Below, in pieces: positions 29,701-44,700 of a DNA stretch of 64,000 nt. A program made the position numbers and the translations under genes. The stretch lies in contig NC_134962.1 in NCBI RefSeq assembly GCF_965638725.1, positions 2,797,501-2,861,500 of the forward strand, written 5' to 3'. Each line of letters opens with the position of its first letter. The first letter of the stretch is position 1. The notes under the pieces are model-generated. The model searched no databases and was not told the DNA's origin. It saw only the letters and a program-made list of their open reading frames with translations. This DNA comes from Aptenodytes patagonicus. Taxonomy: Eukaryota > Chordata > Aves > Sphenisciformes > Spheniscidae.

Positions 29701-32700
29701 ATGGATGCCAGATGGAGCTGGGACAAAGGGAATGCTTGACGCAAAATGAGAAATGTCCCTGAAAATCAAGGACACTTGACAAGATGGGCTATTTCATAAA
29801 TGGTTTTCTAGGTCATCAATATAATAGAATCCAGCAGATCATTATATTGAGGCTTCGTTATAGCCTTGCTATTGCTATTCTTGCATCAATGCCATTTCAT
29901 ACCTCATCAGAAAAGCAGGGCTTCCAATTTTCCATACCTAACTTTTGTAAAATGTGTAAAAAATTTAAAGGGGGTAACTTACCCTCCCCAAGGCACCTGA
30001 GATTCCTAAGTCTATAGGAGTTTCAATGCCATTCTTCATGATCAAGACATACATCAAAGAAAGGGCACCCAAACCTATGACTTTGATGGCCATGGGACTG
30101 CTGAAGCCAGGAGTTAAACCACAAAGGCTTACAAGTTGCCATGACCTCCACTATTCAACGTGATGCATAGTTTTATACATACATACCATAATTCCTGTAG
30201 AATTGGGTATAAAACTATTGAAGGGATCTTTGGAAATCAGTTAAGAAATCAGTTACTGAAAGGCGAAGCATTGCTCAGAATTGAAGTATGATGAAGAAAA
30301 AAAATGACATCCCCCCAAAGTCATATAAGCAGGCTATAAACTTGCCCATTTACCAGGTATCTGACTTTCTTGCCTGGGAGTTAGGGAGCTCTTTCTGACC
30401 CTTGCCCAGACCCCCGGGTCTCTCTTGCTGACATCCCTGGCAATCCTCACCTCCTTCCCAGGCTGAAGGCACTTGGATTGCTCACTGCTCTTTGATCTGG
30501 CAACGCTCAGCTTAGACAAAGCATATTAGAGTCAAGGTAAGGATCCCTGACGCTGGCAGTATGCACTTCTGCTTTGAAGATTTTTTCTTAGACTTTCCAG
30601 CCTAGGATTCCTGCTGTCTGGTTGTTCTCTTTGTTTTTTTGTTTTTCTCCCCACGTCCCAGACAAATGCAGTTATTCACTATGCAATAAACATTTACTCC
30701 TGCAACGTCAGACCATTTTGCTCAACAATTTGGTGACGTGTCAATATTTGAGTCCCTTACTGCACATCAAACAGTTTTCCCAGCATTATTACATATCACC
30801 TCCACTTCTTAAAAAAAAGTTACTTTATAAAACATACAGAATTTAATAGTTTTCCTATTGTCTTTTCAGCTATCATAGCCAAACAGCTATGTTAAATTCT
30901 ACAAGGTGACTCATCAACCTTATGGGAGGATTGTTTTCTACTTGAAAGTTCACAGGACTTTTCCCCACTGTGGTCTGAACACCTGTAGATTTCCCCAATA
31001 AGCCGCTTGAAAACTTAGTCTGATATGTTCTTTGTTGGGTACAAACTAAAATTTTTTCATCTAATCTGCTTCATTCTTCCTTTATGGCTTCCCTCAATAC
31101 ATGTTAAAACTGAAGTTTTGTTTAGAATCATTTCAAATAGACAGGAAAGGCATTACTGCCACAATATCTGTATTCTAATATTTGCTTTTAACAACTTTTT
31201 ATAACCCCGTTAATTCAACATTTCTCGCTAATCCATTTCATAGTTTGCTTTATATCAGCATATGAGAACATTTGCTCATTAAATTTAATAAGGGACTTTA
31301 CAGGGAACTTTAATTTAAAACATGTCATCGTTCCCTTTGCTCCATTTTGGTCAAGTTGTGCAGAAATCCTCTAAAAATACTATCAGTCTCTTTACTAAGC
31401 CAGTCTGATTTTAAGAAGTTATGTGACTTCTGGCTGTCCTTGGACAGTCCCCAGAGGCATCTGTCAAGAAGTGACATACCCACTCCTGCCTGCCCTGCCG
31501 AGAAAAAAAAAAACAACAAACCAAAAAAACCCAAAGCAAGACTTTATAGGAGGTGATTTACCCTCTGCTTTAGATGGAACGAATCCTCGTATTGAAGGGA
31601 ATTTAGACAACACAGGAGCTGAAAGAGAAAGCAATGCACGCGTCAGCTCTGTTACTCAGGACGGCGATGCCTGGCTCGAGACCTGGATGGTCACCAGCCC
31701 TTCCTGGTCATCCTGGAATTGCAAATAATGCACGGGAGGAGTGCAGAAGTTGAGGCAGAATTTTCCCTTTGCAAGGCTAGTAGTCTGCCCTGCTGAGCAA
31801 AACCCTGGCCTTAGCCACAGCCCAACGCAAGCGAGGCCATCGCTGCCCCAACAGAGATTGCCTCAAGACTGATGGATGGAAGGTTATGAAGAACGTACAC
31901 GTGCTGACCGATATACTTACCCGTCCGGCCTGTTGTGGATGTGCTCTCACTCTCTCCCGTGTAGTGGATGGCAGAAACAGTCACCTTGTAGGCTCGATCA
32001 GGCAGCAGCGACTGCAGGGTCACGCTGCTGCTTTTGCCAGAAGCCATGATCTACAGCGGGGTGGAAAAAGAGCCCAACATTTGGGCAGGCTTCCCATTAT
32101 AGCTCTTGCTCACACCCCAGAGTTACGTGGAGGGGTTCTAGTGGCGAGTCCTGTGACAGTGGAGCTCAGGGCAGCATCCCTGCTTAGTTCAGGCAATGGC
32201 GAAAGCAAGCCGAGGAAGCCTGGCTATGCATGGCCATCAGACAGGCCATGTCCAAGGGAAGAGTATTTCCCCATGTAAAGACCCCAATATTCCCCATGCA
32301 AATAACATGGTAACTAGTCTGGGTTTGAGTAGAAAATCTGGGTTTTAAAAGGTTAATGTTTAACCTCCCTAAGTCAGAAGGGCAGTAGGTTTATCCTCAA
32401 CCCCTCTGCCTCCGAGAATTCCCCACCCCATTTCAGGACGGGGAGAAAGCGGCGGTCTCAGCAGCTTTGATGGACACAAATATCTTAATCACAAAGAAGC
32501 CTGGAGGTCCTTTTCACAAAGCAACACACCAGCAAGTCAGAGGAAGAGATTTGGTTTTGTACTCCTGCGAACCACCTATCCTTATGGTAAGCCCTACTGG
32601 AGTGAGCAGAGTTCCCCTGGGCATGAAATTGTCCCCACGTTCCTCTGGTCCAGCGCCCGTCACATGCAAAGGAGCTGGAGACTTACTGTTTGCTGAGCAG

Positions 32701-35700
32701 CGGCATCAGAAACAGGGTTGTAGGTGATTTTGTAGTGCTGTATGCGGCCGTTGGGGGGGTTCCAGTGGACCTGGAGGCTGGTGGGGGTCTCAGAGTCGAT
32801 GAAAAGCTTGGTGGGTGGGCTCCGGGAATCTGTGGCAGGGATCAAAGGTGAACAGCGTAAAAGGCAGGTAGTAATGTCTGTAAACAGGGCTAGCAGCACT
32901 TGCTTCCAAGCCTGTTTCTGAACGCTTCAGTGCTCTGCTGTGCTGTTAACCAACACTCAGAGCAGAAGCAGTCACCTTGGGGACCAAGGAAGAGAGAAAA
33001 CAGCTCCTGGAGGGATGAGGATTGCCCAAGTACAACACAGTACAACTCAAGCATTCAACAATTCAAATCCTAGGACCTGGGAAAAAATCTTGGAAGTAGG
33101 GAAGAGTCCTGGAAGCACAAGGAAAATAGATCCTTTTTATACGTCATGGGCAAACACCAAAGGATACCCTTCATAAAGACCCGAACTGCAACAGAATTTT
33201 GTCAAAGATCTGGAGACACGCTGGACAAACATCTTGATTGCTGGTTAAACCTGGATCACACTTCAAAGTTAATCCATCATCGTTTCTAATATTTTCCAGC
33301 TTTTTCTTTCTGTTTTAAAATTATTCTAAAAAATCCCAGAGCAGCCAGCACACAACAGTTTTGTCTAGCGCTTCTCACACCAACACCCACAGCCTCGAGG
33401 AGGGGATCACGTACCGTACCTGAGCTACTCTCCCTTTTCTGGCCCTGCACTGCGATGTACGTCCGTATGCCAAATAGGTGATGGGCTGAGCCGCCATCAG
33501 CCAGAAAAGGGTTTGCCAGAGACCAAAGCTGAGCAATTTTTAATTACATAAATGCATTTCTTTCCCTGGGGTCCTGCTGTGTAGCAAACTGGACCTGTCG
33601 ACAGAGGCTGTTATGCTGGAGTGATTTCTCTGAGCAGGGGCTGAGAGTTAGTAAGAGAAAGGCAGAAGGGGCTAAATCCATCCGCTGTTCAAACAAGGGG
33701 CTCGAGAGTGCGGGGTCATCTGCTCCTGGAGCTTGTTTCCAACCAGCGTCTTGCTCTGCATAAATACATGTGTCTGGCCTTGAACCCATGCTGGTGTGAA
33801 GACACAGAAGTCTTGGACAGAGGAAAGGAAGCATTTTATTCAGAAGAGACTAAAAATTATGGGTGAGCCCTAAAGACAGTCAAGGACACACATCCAGGCT
33901 ATGAGATTTCTGTTCTGCAGTTTTACCTGTAAGGCGCTTCTGCCCACCCAGCAAAGTCTAGGGTGACCTTAGAGCACAGGTTGAATGAAGATCATTTGCA
34001 TCTTCATTGATCCTCCTTCCCTTTTCTGTATAAAATGAGCTTACTTTTACTGAAGCTGAACCAAGTTTGCTGGCAGCTGAATCAGGCTAGAGGCTGTTGC
34101 TGTGCATCACCGCAAGGTAAAGCAGAGAAGAAAACAAGTGTGGGAGGTAAAGTCACTTCGACAGCTCTATTATTAGAGCTGTGCTATACGTCTGCATCTT
34201 TGCTGGCTGCACTGGCTATTTCCTTCAGCTGAGGTAAGTGGAGACTCTATTTAAGTGAACAAAGGGAAAGTTAGGGAAAGTCTTCTGAGTTGGGTTTATT
34301 CTGGAAAGCCCCCAGGCCCAGCAGAATTTGATGGCATGGATCTGACAGCCAGGGGAAAGGTCACCTCCCAAAGCTGCCCAGGAGCAAAGAAGCATCTCTG
34401 ACACAGAGGACACCATCTGTGCCTTCGATTACCTCTTGAACCTCTGCTCCTCCACAGGAGGAATCCCAGGCTGCTTGCTCTCAGGTCTAACCAGCATCAC
34501 AGGCACATTTGCAAATAACAGTACAACCCTGGAGTCCGCTCCATCAAAATATTCATCTGCAATGATTATATAGGTCATGTTTTTTCCCCTCGCTGCCATG
34601 GGTTGAAGCTGCTTCTCCACATTTCAATCCCTTTTATCTGCAATGTATGCTCTAGTAGGAAGAAGTCATTGAGGAGCTTGATAAAGAACCTGAAGACATT
34701 TATCAGCCCCAGGCTGGAGGTGCTCCCGGCACAGCTTGGCTAGAGGAATGGGGCACATAAGCACTTTGTAATCCACTTCAGTGCAAAGTCAGCCAGAGTG
34801 GCTCAGCCCAGCTTCAGCAGCAGTTCCCATCCCAACTGTTCTCTCGTTCTTCACACAGAAGAGGATGAGACACGCTTGCACGCTCTGCCCTGGTGGCAGA
34901 AACTTCCAAGAGATACTTTCTGAGCAGATGGGGAGGATGGGGAGCGGTAACTGCCAAATTTGTGAAGAAGATCTTCCCAAGTCCATATTTACAAATTTTT
35001 GTCTCATCTTGCCTAAGCTGAGGGACTTCTTTCCCGGCCCCACCTTTGTGGTTCTTGGTCTGATGGACCAATGTACTACGTGGGCTGCCCTATTGCAGCC
35101 TGGTCCATTTGTCCCTCTGCCTGGAAAAGCCCATGTTAGCAAACAACTAAGATTCAGAAACCCAGCTGGGATATGGTGGCTTAACATGTAACCATTCCTC
35201 CACTGAGCCTGGGACACAATGAAACTTCACTTTAAACTTCTGGGTAGGATTTGAGCTAAGCTGGGCAAGGATGGTGATCAATACCTAAACGTTTATGGTG
35301 ACAGCATAATTCAACTGACAGGTTAAATAACTTGTTATACTGCTGAAATTCAGTTACATATACAGTAGATCTTAAAGTGCTGCCCTTGCATCCAGGTTCC
35401 CGAGTCACGTCACAGCCCTTTTGCTGTGGGGAGAGCCCCTGTGTCACCATGGACTGCTAACACGTCCTCAGATGCTCATTCACATCACCGCTGCCTTACA
35501 GCCTCAATCCTGAAACACTGTGGCAGAGAGAGTCCCCGATATCCTTGTCCTTCAGAACAAACCGGTGACTGTTTTATTTTGTTCAAGCTCCTTTTCCTCA
35601 ACCTGGATGAAAGAACTTCCTCTCAGTACAAAAGAGAGGTCCCTGTCTGCTTCTCAGCAGGATCAAGAGCCACACGTTCCAGCATCTTCCAAGGATCACC

Positions 35701-38700
35701 GCTCAGCAACACCTCCGCGTCCCAGCAGCTTCCTCTCCCAAAGAGCATCTTCCGCATTCCCACTAGCTTGCGTGAAAGTTTTATATATGTTTGAAGTACC
35801 ACTAAGGTTGTTTATTAATCTGACAAATGATCGCGGTGTAGAACCTTTGGTCAAGGATAAGGACTTTGTTACGCTTGACAATTTATAGTAAAGTACTGAA
35901 AGGAGAGCTCTTAACCCAAATGAGACTTCAGTCTAAATATAACAGAGAGACAAGAAGAAACATCAGAACTGTGGATAAGCACATGGTAACAATTTTGTTT
36001 TCCGTGGGAAATACATCAGTGTGCTTTTGTTCCTGCTCTGCCTCTTGGTAAGTCTGCAGAGGAAGGTTTGCTTAACTGGGTTACTGAAAAATAATCCTAA
36101 ACTTTTTCTTTCTTTCCATAGTCAAGACTAAGAATTGAAAAAATTCCACTTGCTCCGTGCATTTTGCGGCAGCTAAAGCACTCCCTTTGGCACCAGGTTT
36201 TTGCTTGGGTTTCAGGCTCCTATAAAAGTAAGGCAATGGCAGAGAGGGACTAGGCTCGCGGAAGGAGAGAGGTGGCTGTCAGCCCTCCCTCGCTAGTGCA
36301 GTCACAGGGTGGGGTGCCCTCCTCCTAGAAGGACGCCCAGGCCACCTGGCACTGGTGGTGGGAATGAAATTAAGGTATCTCAGTTATGTAAGTTGCAATG
36401 ATCTCACTCCACGTAAATAGTTAAATATTCAAATAAATAATAATATATTTTTTAAAAAAGACTGAGGATCTGAGTTTTTCCAGCTACACATCTTAATTCC
36501 AAAAGTAATTTTTACTCCCCCTCGCTCTCTCTGAATATTTAATTACACCATTAAAACTTAAACATTAAGTGCTGAGCTAGATAAGAAGATAAGAAGGGAC
36601 CTGTACTATATCACTGTCTCAAACTGTTGTTCCGTTTCCAGCTAAAGCTATTCAGCCATTTTAAGTTGAATTCATAAACATTTTGAGGATAAATATCAAG
36701 CCATAACTTTGAAACAAATTTTCTGCCTGCCAGGAAGAAGAGAAACCTCATCCCAAGCCTACCAAATGACACATCACAGTGATGACTGGGTTTGGTTTTT
36801 ATAAAAGAGGATGATGTTTCTGATGACCTATTGTCAGTGAGGGACTGGTGTCTGCTGGGTCTCTTGGCCTTGAAATGGGTGTTTCAGGTGGGGCGAGAGG
36901 GATTAGTGGTCCTGAATAAAATGAACTTGGTGTTCTCACCTCAGCCCCAGGGGAGGAACGTGATTCCATTTCACAAAACCAGCGTGCAAAGAGCATCGCT
37001 CTGACCTGGCATTTTTTCCCTTAACCTTCAAAGAAGAAAGTATTCTGAGGAGGATGAAGGACGGGGAGAGACGCTTGTGTTACCAGCGCTTCCTGCTGAG
37101 TTTCACTTCAGCCACTGCCCTTAAACGTCACTGTTTCTTGCAAATTCCACCAAGACATTTTTGAGAGAAACTTCATGACTTGACCTATTCCTATATAAGG
37201 GGATGCTGCCAAGAGAGGAAAAGAGAAAAGCAATGATGAAAGAGGAGGTTGAGAAACCACTCTTCCTAACACGTACTTTTGTTTTTGTTCAGCACGGCCT
37301 GATCACTGTTATTCACCAGGTTGCAACCCAAAGTCTGCCATCCTGAGGAGAACTAGGTAGCTTTTGTTGGTGTTTCAGCCCCCAGAATTTCATTTTATGA
37401 TGAAAATTAGGGTGGAGAGGGCTCAAAAATCAAACCATGGGTTTGGGGTTTTCCAGATACCGTAAGAGACTGCCATGCTTTGGCTGAATGAGTAACCATT
37501 CACCAGCTCTGACATATAGATTGACCCTGTTAGACATCCGAACCACTCGTAATTGCACAGTACAAGATGGTAGCTTTTGCTTGAAACAGTAAAGGTTTGA
37601 AGCATAGCCATATTTCCCAGAGTCCTGCCTAATGCCACATCTTCCCATACATCCATTGCACAAGCCTTATTCAACTTGCTGGCATCCACAAATTTCCTCT
37701 GAACTGCCCAAGCTCAGCACTGCCTCCTGGAAATCATCATCCATCGCTTCTCCTGTGCCACTTCTTCCCTGCGGGCACTTCTTACTTTAAACATTAAAAA
37801 GAAAGAATCACCATCAAAGACATTGATTGCACATGTAAATATTGGCCCTGCGAAGTGTGTGGCACTGTCCTGACTCCTCATGCAAACTGGCCAGCAGCAC
37901 CCAGGCACTGAGATTCTGGTTTGGCTGCCCAGCTGCACACCCGATATCTTTGAGCGCTTTGCTTTCTTCATGCAGCAAGGCAAAGTCTGACATCCCTAAG
38001 GCATCCTTGTTCCTGAACAAGGACAGCAGTTGACAAGCAGAAGTCAAATTGCCTTCCATGTCCCACCAAGGTGCCAACGCCAGCAAGGACTGGCTTGTTC
38101 AAAGATGCCTGGAAGGGCACCATCGCATGCCATTTGCGGGGGGGCTGAGGGAGCTTCTCTGACATTTTGTAATTCATGGCTTAAAACGTAGCCATTCATT
38201 TTCCAAAGCCTCTAAACAGCTCTAATTGTCCCTTTATCATTATATACCCGTAGGATGCTTTCATTTTTATTTTTTTCTTGTCAGTATGCAGCTCCTAGGT
38301 ACTTGCCTGAGGTAGCTTTATATAAACAAATGTTGTTGTTATTATTATGAATTATTAATAAAAACTGACCTTATTCCACAATCGCCATTTACTCTGAGCT
38401 TCATCAGCTCAACACCAGCCTAAATGAGTTCATTCTGCAAAGGAGGTTGAGAGCTGAGAGGTGGAGGAGAGGACTACTGCAGTTTAATGAATTGCGTTCC
38501 ATTCACTGCCAACAAAGCCATTATACAAGCAATATTAATTAAGAGGACCTCTGGGAGTGCCACTTTTTAACCTTGCCTGTACAAAGCGAGATTTAGATAA
38601 TGCTTCCAGGCAGAGTCTGCTTGCAGGATTCTCTCTCATTTTTGTAAGTGCCCTCAGATGAAGCACAGCTCAGCAATGACGTAGCTGAAGGAATCCTCAC

Positions 38701-41700
38701 CCTCCTTAACGGGCAATATTTTACTAACAGGAAACATCCATTAGGCAGCACAGTGACACATTCAGCTGAACACCCTACAGAAAGCCAATTCATTTGCATC
38801 AATATACTCTACAGAAGCGGGAGGGAAAAGCAATGTATTCTACATGAAACACATTGCAAGGGTTACCAGATGCCTATAAGATGCACCAGCCTATTTGTGT
38901 TTGCCCAGCCTTTTTTCTCAGGACAAATTCAGAACACTTTAAGATGGAAGACTAAATATCTCTAGCCACTTTCAAACATTCAGGCTTGGGCTTTCAAAGC
39001 TGAAGATGACCAGATCTGAGCTGCTGGTCAGTGATGGGTTCTGAGGCATCCCGTGCCCTGTTTATTATCCCTAGGCTGTGGATACCGAGCACTGATCACT
39101 TACTGGTCCTGTGCTGAACAGAAACCGTGTCACTTCGAGCACCATCTTTGTAATAGGCCCAGATGGATATTTTATAGTCAGTGTTCTTCTGCAAGCCTGG
39201 CAGGACAGCAGTTGCCACATTTCCAGCAATGGAGAGCTGCAGCAGGGGAAGAAATGAGTTGGTTGAATTCCCAGGCATCCCCAAGCTAGTTCATGCCATC
39301 CAAGCGTCTGTCTCACAGATTGCCCGTAGGCACAACTGAGTCAGCACTGGGCTTTGGGGACAAAGTCTACTGTTGTGGGTTACACACATCTAAGCAAAGA
39401 CAAAATTCCAGCCCTGATTAATGCAGAGTAGATGCCCATGTATTGCTGCCCAGTTACATTTAGCAGCTACTTCAGTATCACAATGCAGTGCTCTGATGCA
39501 AGGCAGTCAACGTGCCCTGAGCATGAAATCCCTTTGCTCAGTTTCCAGCTTTTAGATGTGCTGGGTACAGAAGCCCCAGTACACCCCTATTCCAGCCCAA
39601 ATGTGAAGCACTGTATGAGAGACTTGTGTATTTAACCCACTTCAACTGCTGTTTGCACTCATACTGAAAATAGGGGCTTGAGATGGAAGAGGTCACCTGG
39701 TCCATCCCTGCCCCCCCTGCACCAGCTCTGTCTCTGGTCATTCTCCTCTGCGTGCTCCTCAGTTGGAGCTCATCCTTCTTCAAGAGCAGTAGCCCAAAAA
39801 GTAGCTTACTAGCACTGAGGAAAGCAAAGGTTGCTTCACCTGTCTTAGAGGCGATACCTCTAGCTATAAATACTCGAGTATTATCTTTGTCTTTTCCACA
39901 ACAACTTGACATTGTGGACTGGTGATTCTTTGCAACCCCAGATCTTTTTCTACTGAATTGCTTCTTAGCTATTTGTTCCACATCCTGTATACCTGTAGTT
40001 AATTATTCCTGCCTAAGCTTAATACTTTCTGCTTGTCCCTATTGAATTTCATCCTTGAGATTTTCCAGAACACTTCTGCAATCTTCCCAGAGCCAGTAGG
40101 ACTCCGACCCTGCCATCCCACTGTCCCGCCCGCTTCCAGCACTCAAGGTGACAGCTCCATTGAACAGAGCCAGACCCAGGACAGACCCTGTCTTATTCCA
40201 TAGGCTCCGTCGGCTGGGTGCTGAACTGTTTAATTTCTTGAGTGCATTAACCTGAATACTTTTGCACCTCCCTATGCCACTCTTGCAGGTGAATTCAGAG
40301 CCACCAAGCAGGCACAAAGCCAACCCCGTCTCCCCAGAGCTGGGCATGGGTTCATACCTCCTGAGGCTTCTCTCCACTGACTGTGCTCCATTTGATCTGA
40401 TAGACAACCACGTCGGAGGCAGCGACAGCTTCCCACTGCAGTCGGAGGCTGTTCCCAGAGAGCTCGGTGACCTTCAGTGCATGCGGCGGGGGGACCTTTA
40501 CTGAGGGATGCAGAAGGAAAACCAGCTGAAGCGCAGGCACTGACAGCGCCTTGTCAGAGCCAAGGTGGGGAGCAGATGGTCGGGGAGCAAAACATCAACC
40601 AGGCAGATGTCTGAGACCAGCCTGTCTTTCACTTCTTCAGACTCGTATGACAACAGCCATCAGGACAGAAAGGGGTAAATTATTTTTAAAACTGTAATTA
40701 AGGAGGATTATCTCATTTGTGGAGAGGACACATACCACGATGGTATTGTAAAGGAGAGAAGGCTAGGAGGGCTCTCAAGGACACAGAGGTTAGCAATACC
40801 TCATGCTTTTTCTTCATTTGCTTCCTTTCTTTATTCCTTCCACCTCATTTTAAACATAACACAGTTGGATGTATTCACACACAAAGAACAACAGTCGTCT
40901 GGGTTTTGTGCAAGGGTTTTGGCCATAAGCTGCTGGGACCGATCTTCAAAGCATCCCGGTTCAGACACACACAAGCCAATTTTGTCACCTGTTACTGGGA
41001 CCAAAAGCATTTCCATTCCCTACTTACAGGTGGTAACGTTGCCGGTAATTGGAAAGGAGTCCCCTTCATCATACATAGATCGGACACTGATGAAGTATTG
41101 GGTGAGGGAGGACAAAGGCCTCAGGACAGTGGATGTTGCAGTGCCAGGAACCTCTACCTGCAATGGAGGAGTTGTATGAGTATTAGGAGAGGAGCATGGG
41201 GACAGCTGCAGAGGGGTTAGCACGTGGGTGGCAACTGCATCCAAAGTGCCCATTTCAGAGTTAAAACACTGCCAGCAGATAAGCCCTCCCTGAACCATGC
41301 AGCTGAAGGAGAACAGGGCAGTATCTGACCTCCCAAATTTCTTTTCCTTCTACCAACCCCTTGAGGACTCACCTCCCCAGTGTTGCTCCCTCTGCTAGAA
41401 ACATAGGTGACGCGGTGAGCTTTCACGGCCGGAGACGCAGCCTCCCAGCTGACTCGAACGGACGCGTGGCTGAGCTCGGAGAAGCTCAGGTATCTGGGAG
41501 GACTCAAGGCCACTGCAACAACAGTTAGTGACAGCACTCTGAGGTTTCACAGGCTGCACAATGGCAATGCCACCGGTTGCCTCCTGCTGCTCTTAGATGA
41601 CCCCACCTTGAACTAAGAGACTCATTCACCACGTGGGAAAATATTCTTTTTATGTCACTACCATACATGCTTCTGGGATGTCATGAAAGGCTACCTGGGC

Positions 41701-44700
41701 TTTAGGTGAAGAAACAGCCAAACAATTCCCTTTTTCTCCCCAGACAACAAAGACCTCAGGGAACAGCTCTTTCAGGAGTCCTTTTTTACCAGGGGAAAAT
41801 CACTTCTTTTTCACAGCTCACCATGTAGTTAGAGATCCCCTCCGGGACCAATATTTGCTTAAGATCAGGCAGGGAAGAGGCAGCTTGTTTACAAGCCACA
41901 TGCACAATATGGGAAGCACCTCATTTAACATGTCTCTCCTGCCTGAAGTGTTTAATAACAACTCAGTAAGCAGCAGCACCACTTACAGGTGGTTTCCTGG
42001 ATGCTGGCTGGATCACTCACATCTTCCCCATACATCGCGTACACTGCAACAGAGTACTCCGTGCTGGGCGACAGCCCAGCCAGCAGGACCTCAGGCTGGG
42101 CCACCTTCACCTGTCAATAGAGAGATGTTTTGGGGTACCCACCAATGCCCTCAACAGAGCAAGACCTTACAGAGATGCAGGTCAAGGTCCCTTTGGTTAC
42201 ACTAAGGGGACTTCACCACTTGGGTAGGTGCTCTGCAGTGGTCAAGTGCTCTGCCTCTCTTCCCAAGGGACACCAAGCACGTTGGGGGTACACATCACCT
42301 TCTCCTGCCCTGGTCTGCAGAGGTGTAAGTCCCTCATACAGAGGTGCTGCTGCTGCTGTTGTTGTTCTGGCTTGGATCAGGGGACGTGTGAGAGATGTGA
42401 TCCCACTTCGCTCAGACACATGGAAAGCTCTTGCAGAAGAGCTGCCTGCTGCAAGCAGGCCCATAGCAGCCGGGTTGCTGCCACCTGCCGCTAACACAGC
42501 ACGGCCACAGCTCTCCTCCTACAGTCTGCTCGCTGCAGAAATGCACCCCAGAGACTTTCAGGAGCCTGCACACAATGGAGCACAGTTTTATGAAAGGCTG
42601 GGAACGTTTTAATGCTGGTTTTGCAGACATCCCACAGCCTTAGAACATTGCACAGTGCGTAGGTTAGGTAACTGCAGAAATGTTCTAATATGCTACAATA
42701 CAATTTTAAATGTTGGTCCCTCTTCAAATGTTCTGAATGTTAAAAAAACCCCACAATTATGCACTGAAAGCAGAGTATAAGCATTAATTGCTCTGTTTTG
42801 AAAACCATCGTGCAATTTCTCCTGTTGCTGTGCATTCAGGGGAGGAATCTGAGTCAGAGAGGCAACACATGTTCCCCCCACTACTGTTTTTTTGTTGTTT
42901 TTTTTTAAAATTCATATCCTCAGCCTACAGGTACTCCAGAGAACTCATTCAAATGCACACATTACAAAGGGATCTTAGATGTTTTAAAGGATTTTCCATT
43001 CATCGAGCGCTGTTTTATTCTTATGCCATGTCATAGGTCTGGATTTAGAGGTCAGCAAAAACTGCCCAAAAAAACGTTCAATTAACATTTCAAGATAAAC
43101 AAAGCAAAGACATTTACATACAGCCTCAAGGATACAACAATTACACTTGGGGCTGCAGAGATGTGAGTTCAGTGCCTGGGTTTCCAGGGCCCCATGAGGC
43201 AGTCAGTTCTCTCCCTATGCCTTAATTTCCCACATGAAACCCTCACAGTTATAAATGACTTTGAGATACACCATAAAAAAAAAAAATCTTCCACGAAGGA
43301 TGTTGCTGGCAATAACACTAACGCTTTCTATTTTTTTTTAAACACAATACCAATTCACAAAGGTTAGAGCTGGAACTAAACTCAGCCCAGACAGAGAAAA
43401 ACCAATATTGTCATTATTCTCATGAACTCTACCTCTGTCGTATAGTCCTCTGCTCCGTCGGGGGCTGCGGAGCACAGCACCAGGTACTGCGTGGCTCCCT
43501 GGGCTGCCTTCCAGCTCAGCCTGATACTGTTGTGGCTCCGCTCAGAGACGCGCAGGGAGCGAGGGGAAGACAAAGGCACTGAAGGGAAAAAACAAGGCAG
43601 GAAGATATCTTCAGTGTATGAGGTCTGCGACAGCTCAAACCCCAGAGGAGACCTGGCTTTGCAACAGCTACTGCAAGCTGGTGGACATCTACCCCACGTC
43701 TAACACAGTGGAGCTGCCACTTTACAGAGAATAGGTTTAATTCATTTGGAGCCCAGGGATAGAAAAAGCGGCAAGGGGTTGCGAGATATTTCTAGCATGG
43801 TGTGTTACTGCCATGTCAGGGGAAGCTCAACACAGCGGTCTCCTTTGCAGAATGACATAGGTGGGAAGGGACCCTTGAAGGTCTCTGGTACAACCTGCTA
43901 TTCAAAGCAGGGCCAAATTAGAGCAGGTTGCTCAGGGTCTTGTGTGGTCAAGTTCTGAACATCTCTGTGGATGGAGATAGCTGTAGACAGACTGAACTTG
44001 AGGAAGGGGGAAAAATACAATGCCAGGCTCCAGTCTGAGATGGTTGCAAAGAAAGAGCTTTGTTCACCTATCATAACCATGCATCAGCATAATTCTCTCT
44101 ACTCACGACCTACATGTGGAGGTGACGCCTCTCAGCCCATCCCCAACAACTGTGTCGTAAATAGGAAACACCGACACCAGATACTCCGTGTGCGAGGTCA
44201 AATTGGAAAGACGCAGAGAGGAGACTGCTCCATCTAAAATGACCTGAAAGCACAAAGGAGGGCTGTCAAGATGGGGAGGTGCTAGCCGCTCTTTAGCAAA
44301 GGAATGGCAGAACTGGCCTTCCCTAGCAAGTGTGGCCTCTTTGTGGCAGATCTGTGACCAGAAACATGAAGTCCAGTTGCCCTCTGAATTTTGTGCCAGC
44401 TAGCATCTCCCAAAACAGAGAGGTAAGAGGCAATAAGCATTCCTGTCCTCTAAGGCTGGGATGTGTACAAACACCAAGCACAAGACTCTAATCGTGCTCT
44501 CGCTGAAATCAGTGGAAACCCATCAACAATTTGGATTTGCTTTTCTAAGTCACATCCATCACAGATGAGCATCTTTGGACGGCCCCGTGTACCTGCGTGT
44601 CCTCTTTGAGTCAAAACAGATGCTTTAGGGAGGGCTTAACACTGCATAAGAGAAAAATCAGTGTCGGCATGGCTTACAGTATTTCTAGTAAGATGGTATT

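Noticed and set aside
34781-35217. Open frames of about 140 codons on both strands in the long intron
   Set aside because: Overlapping frames on opposite strands without splice sites or homology indicate chance openness.
41217-41512. Reading the FN3-4 exon through the intron as one long open frame
   Set aside because: GAG|GTGAGT at 41373 is a clear donor, and the domain continues in exon 41157-41028.
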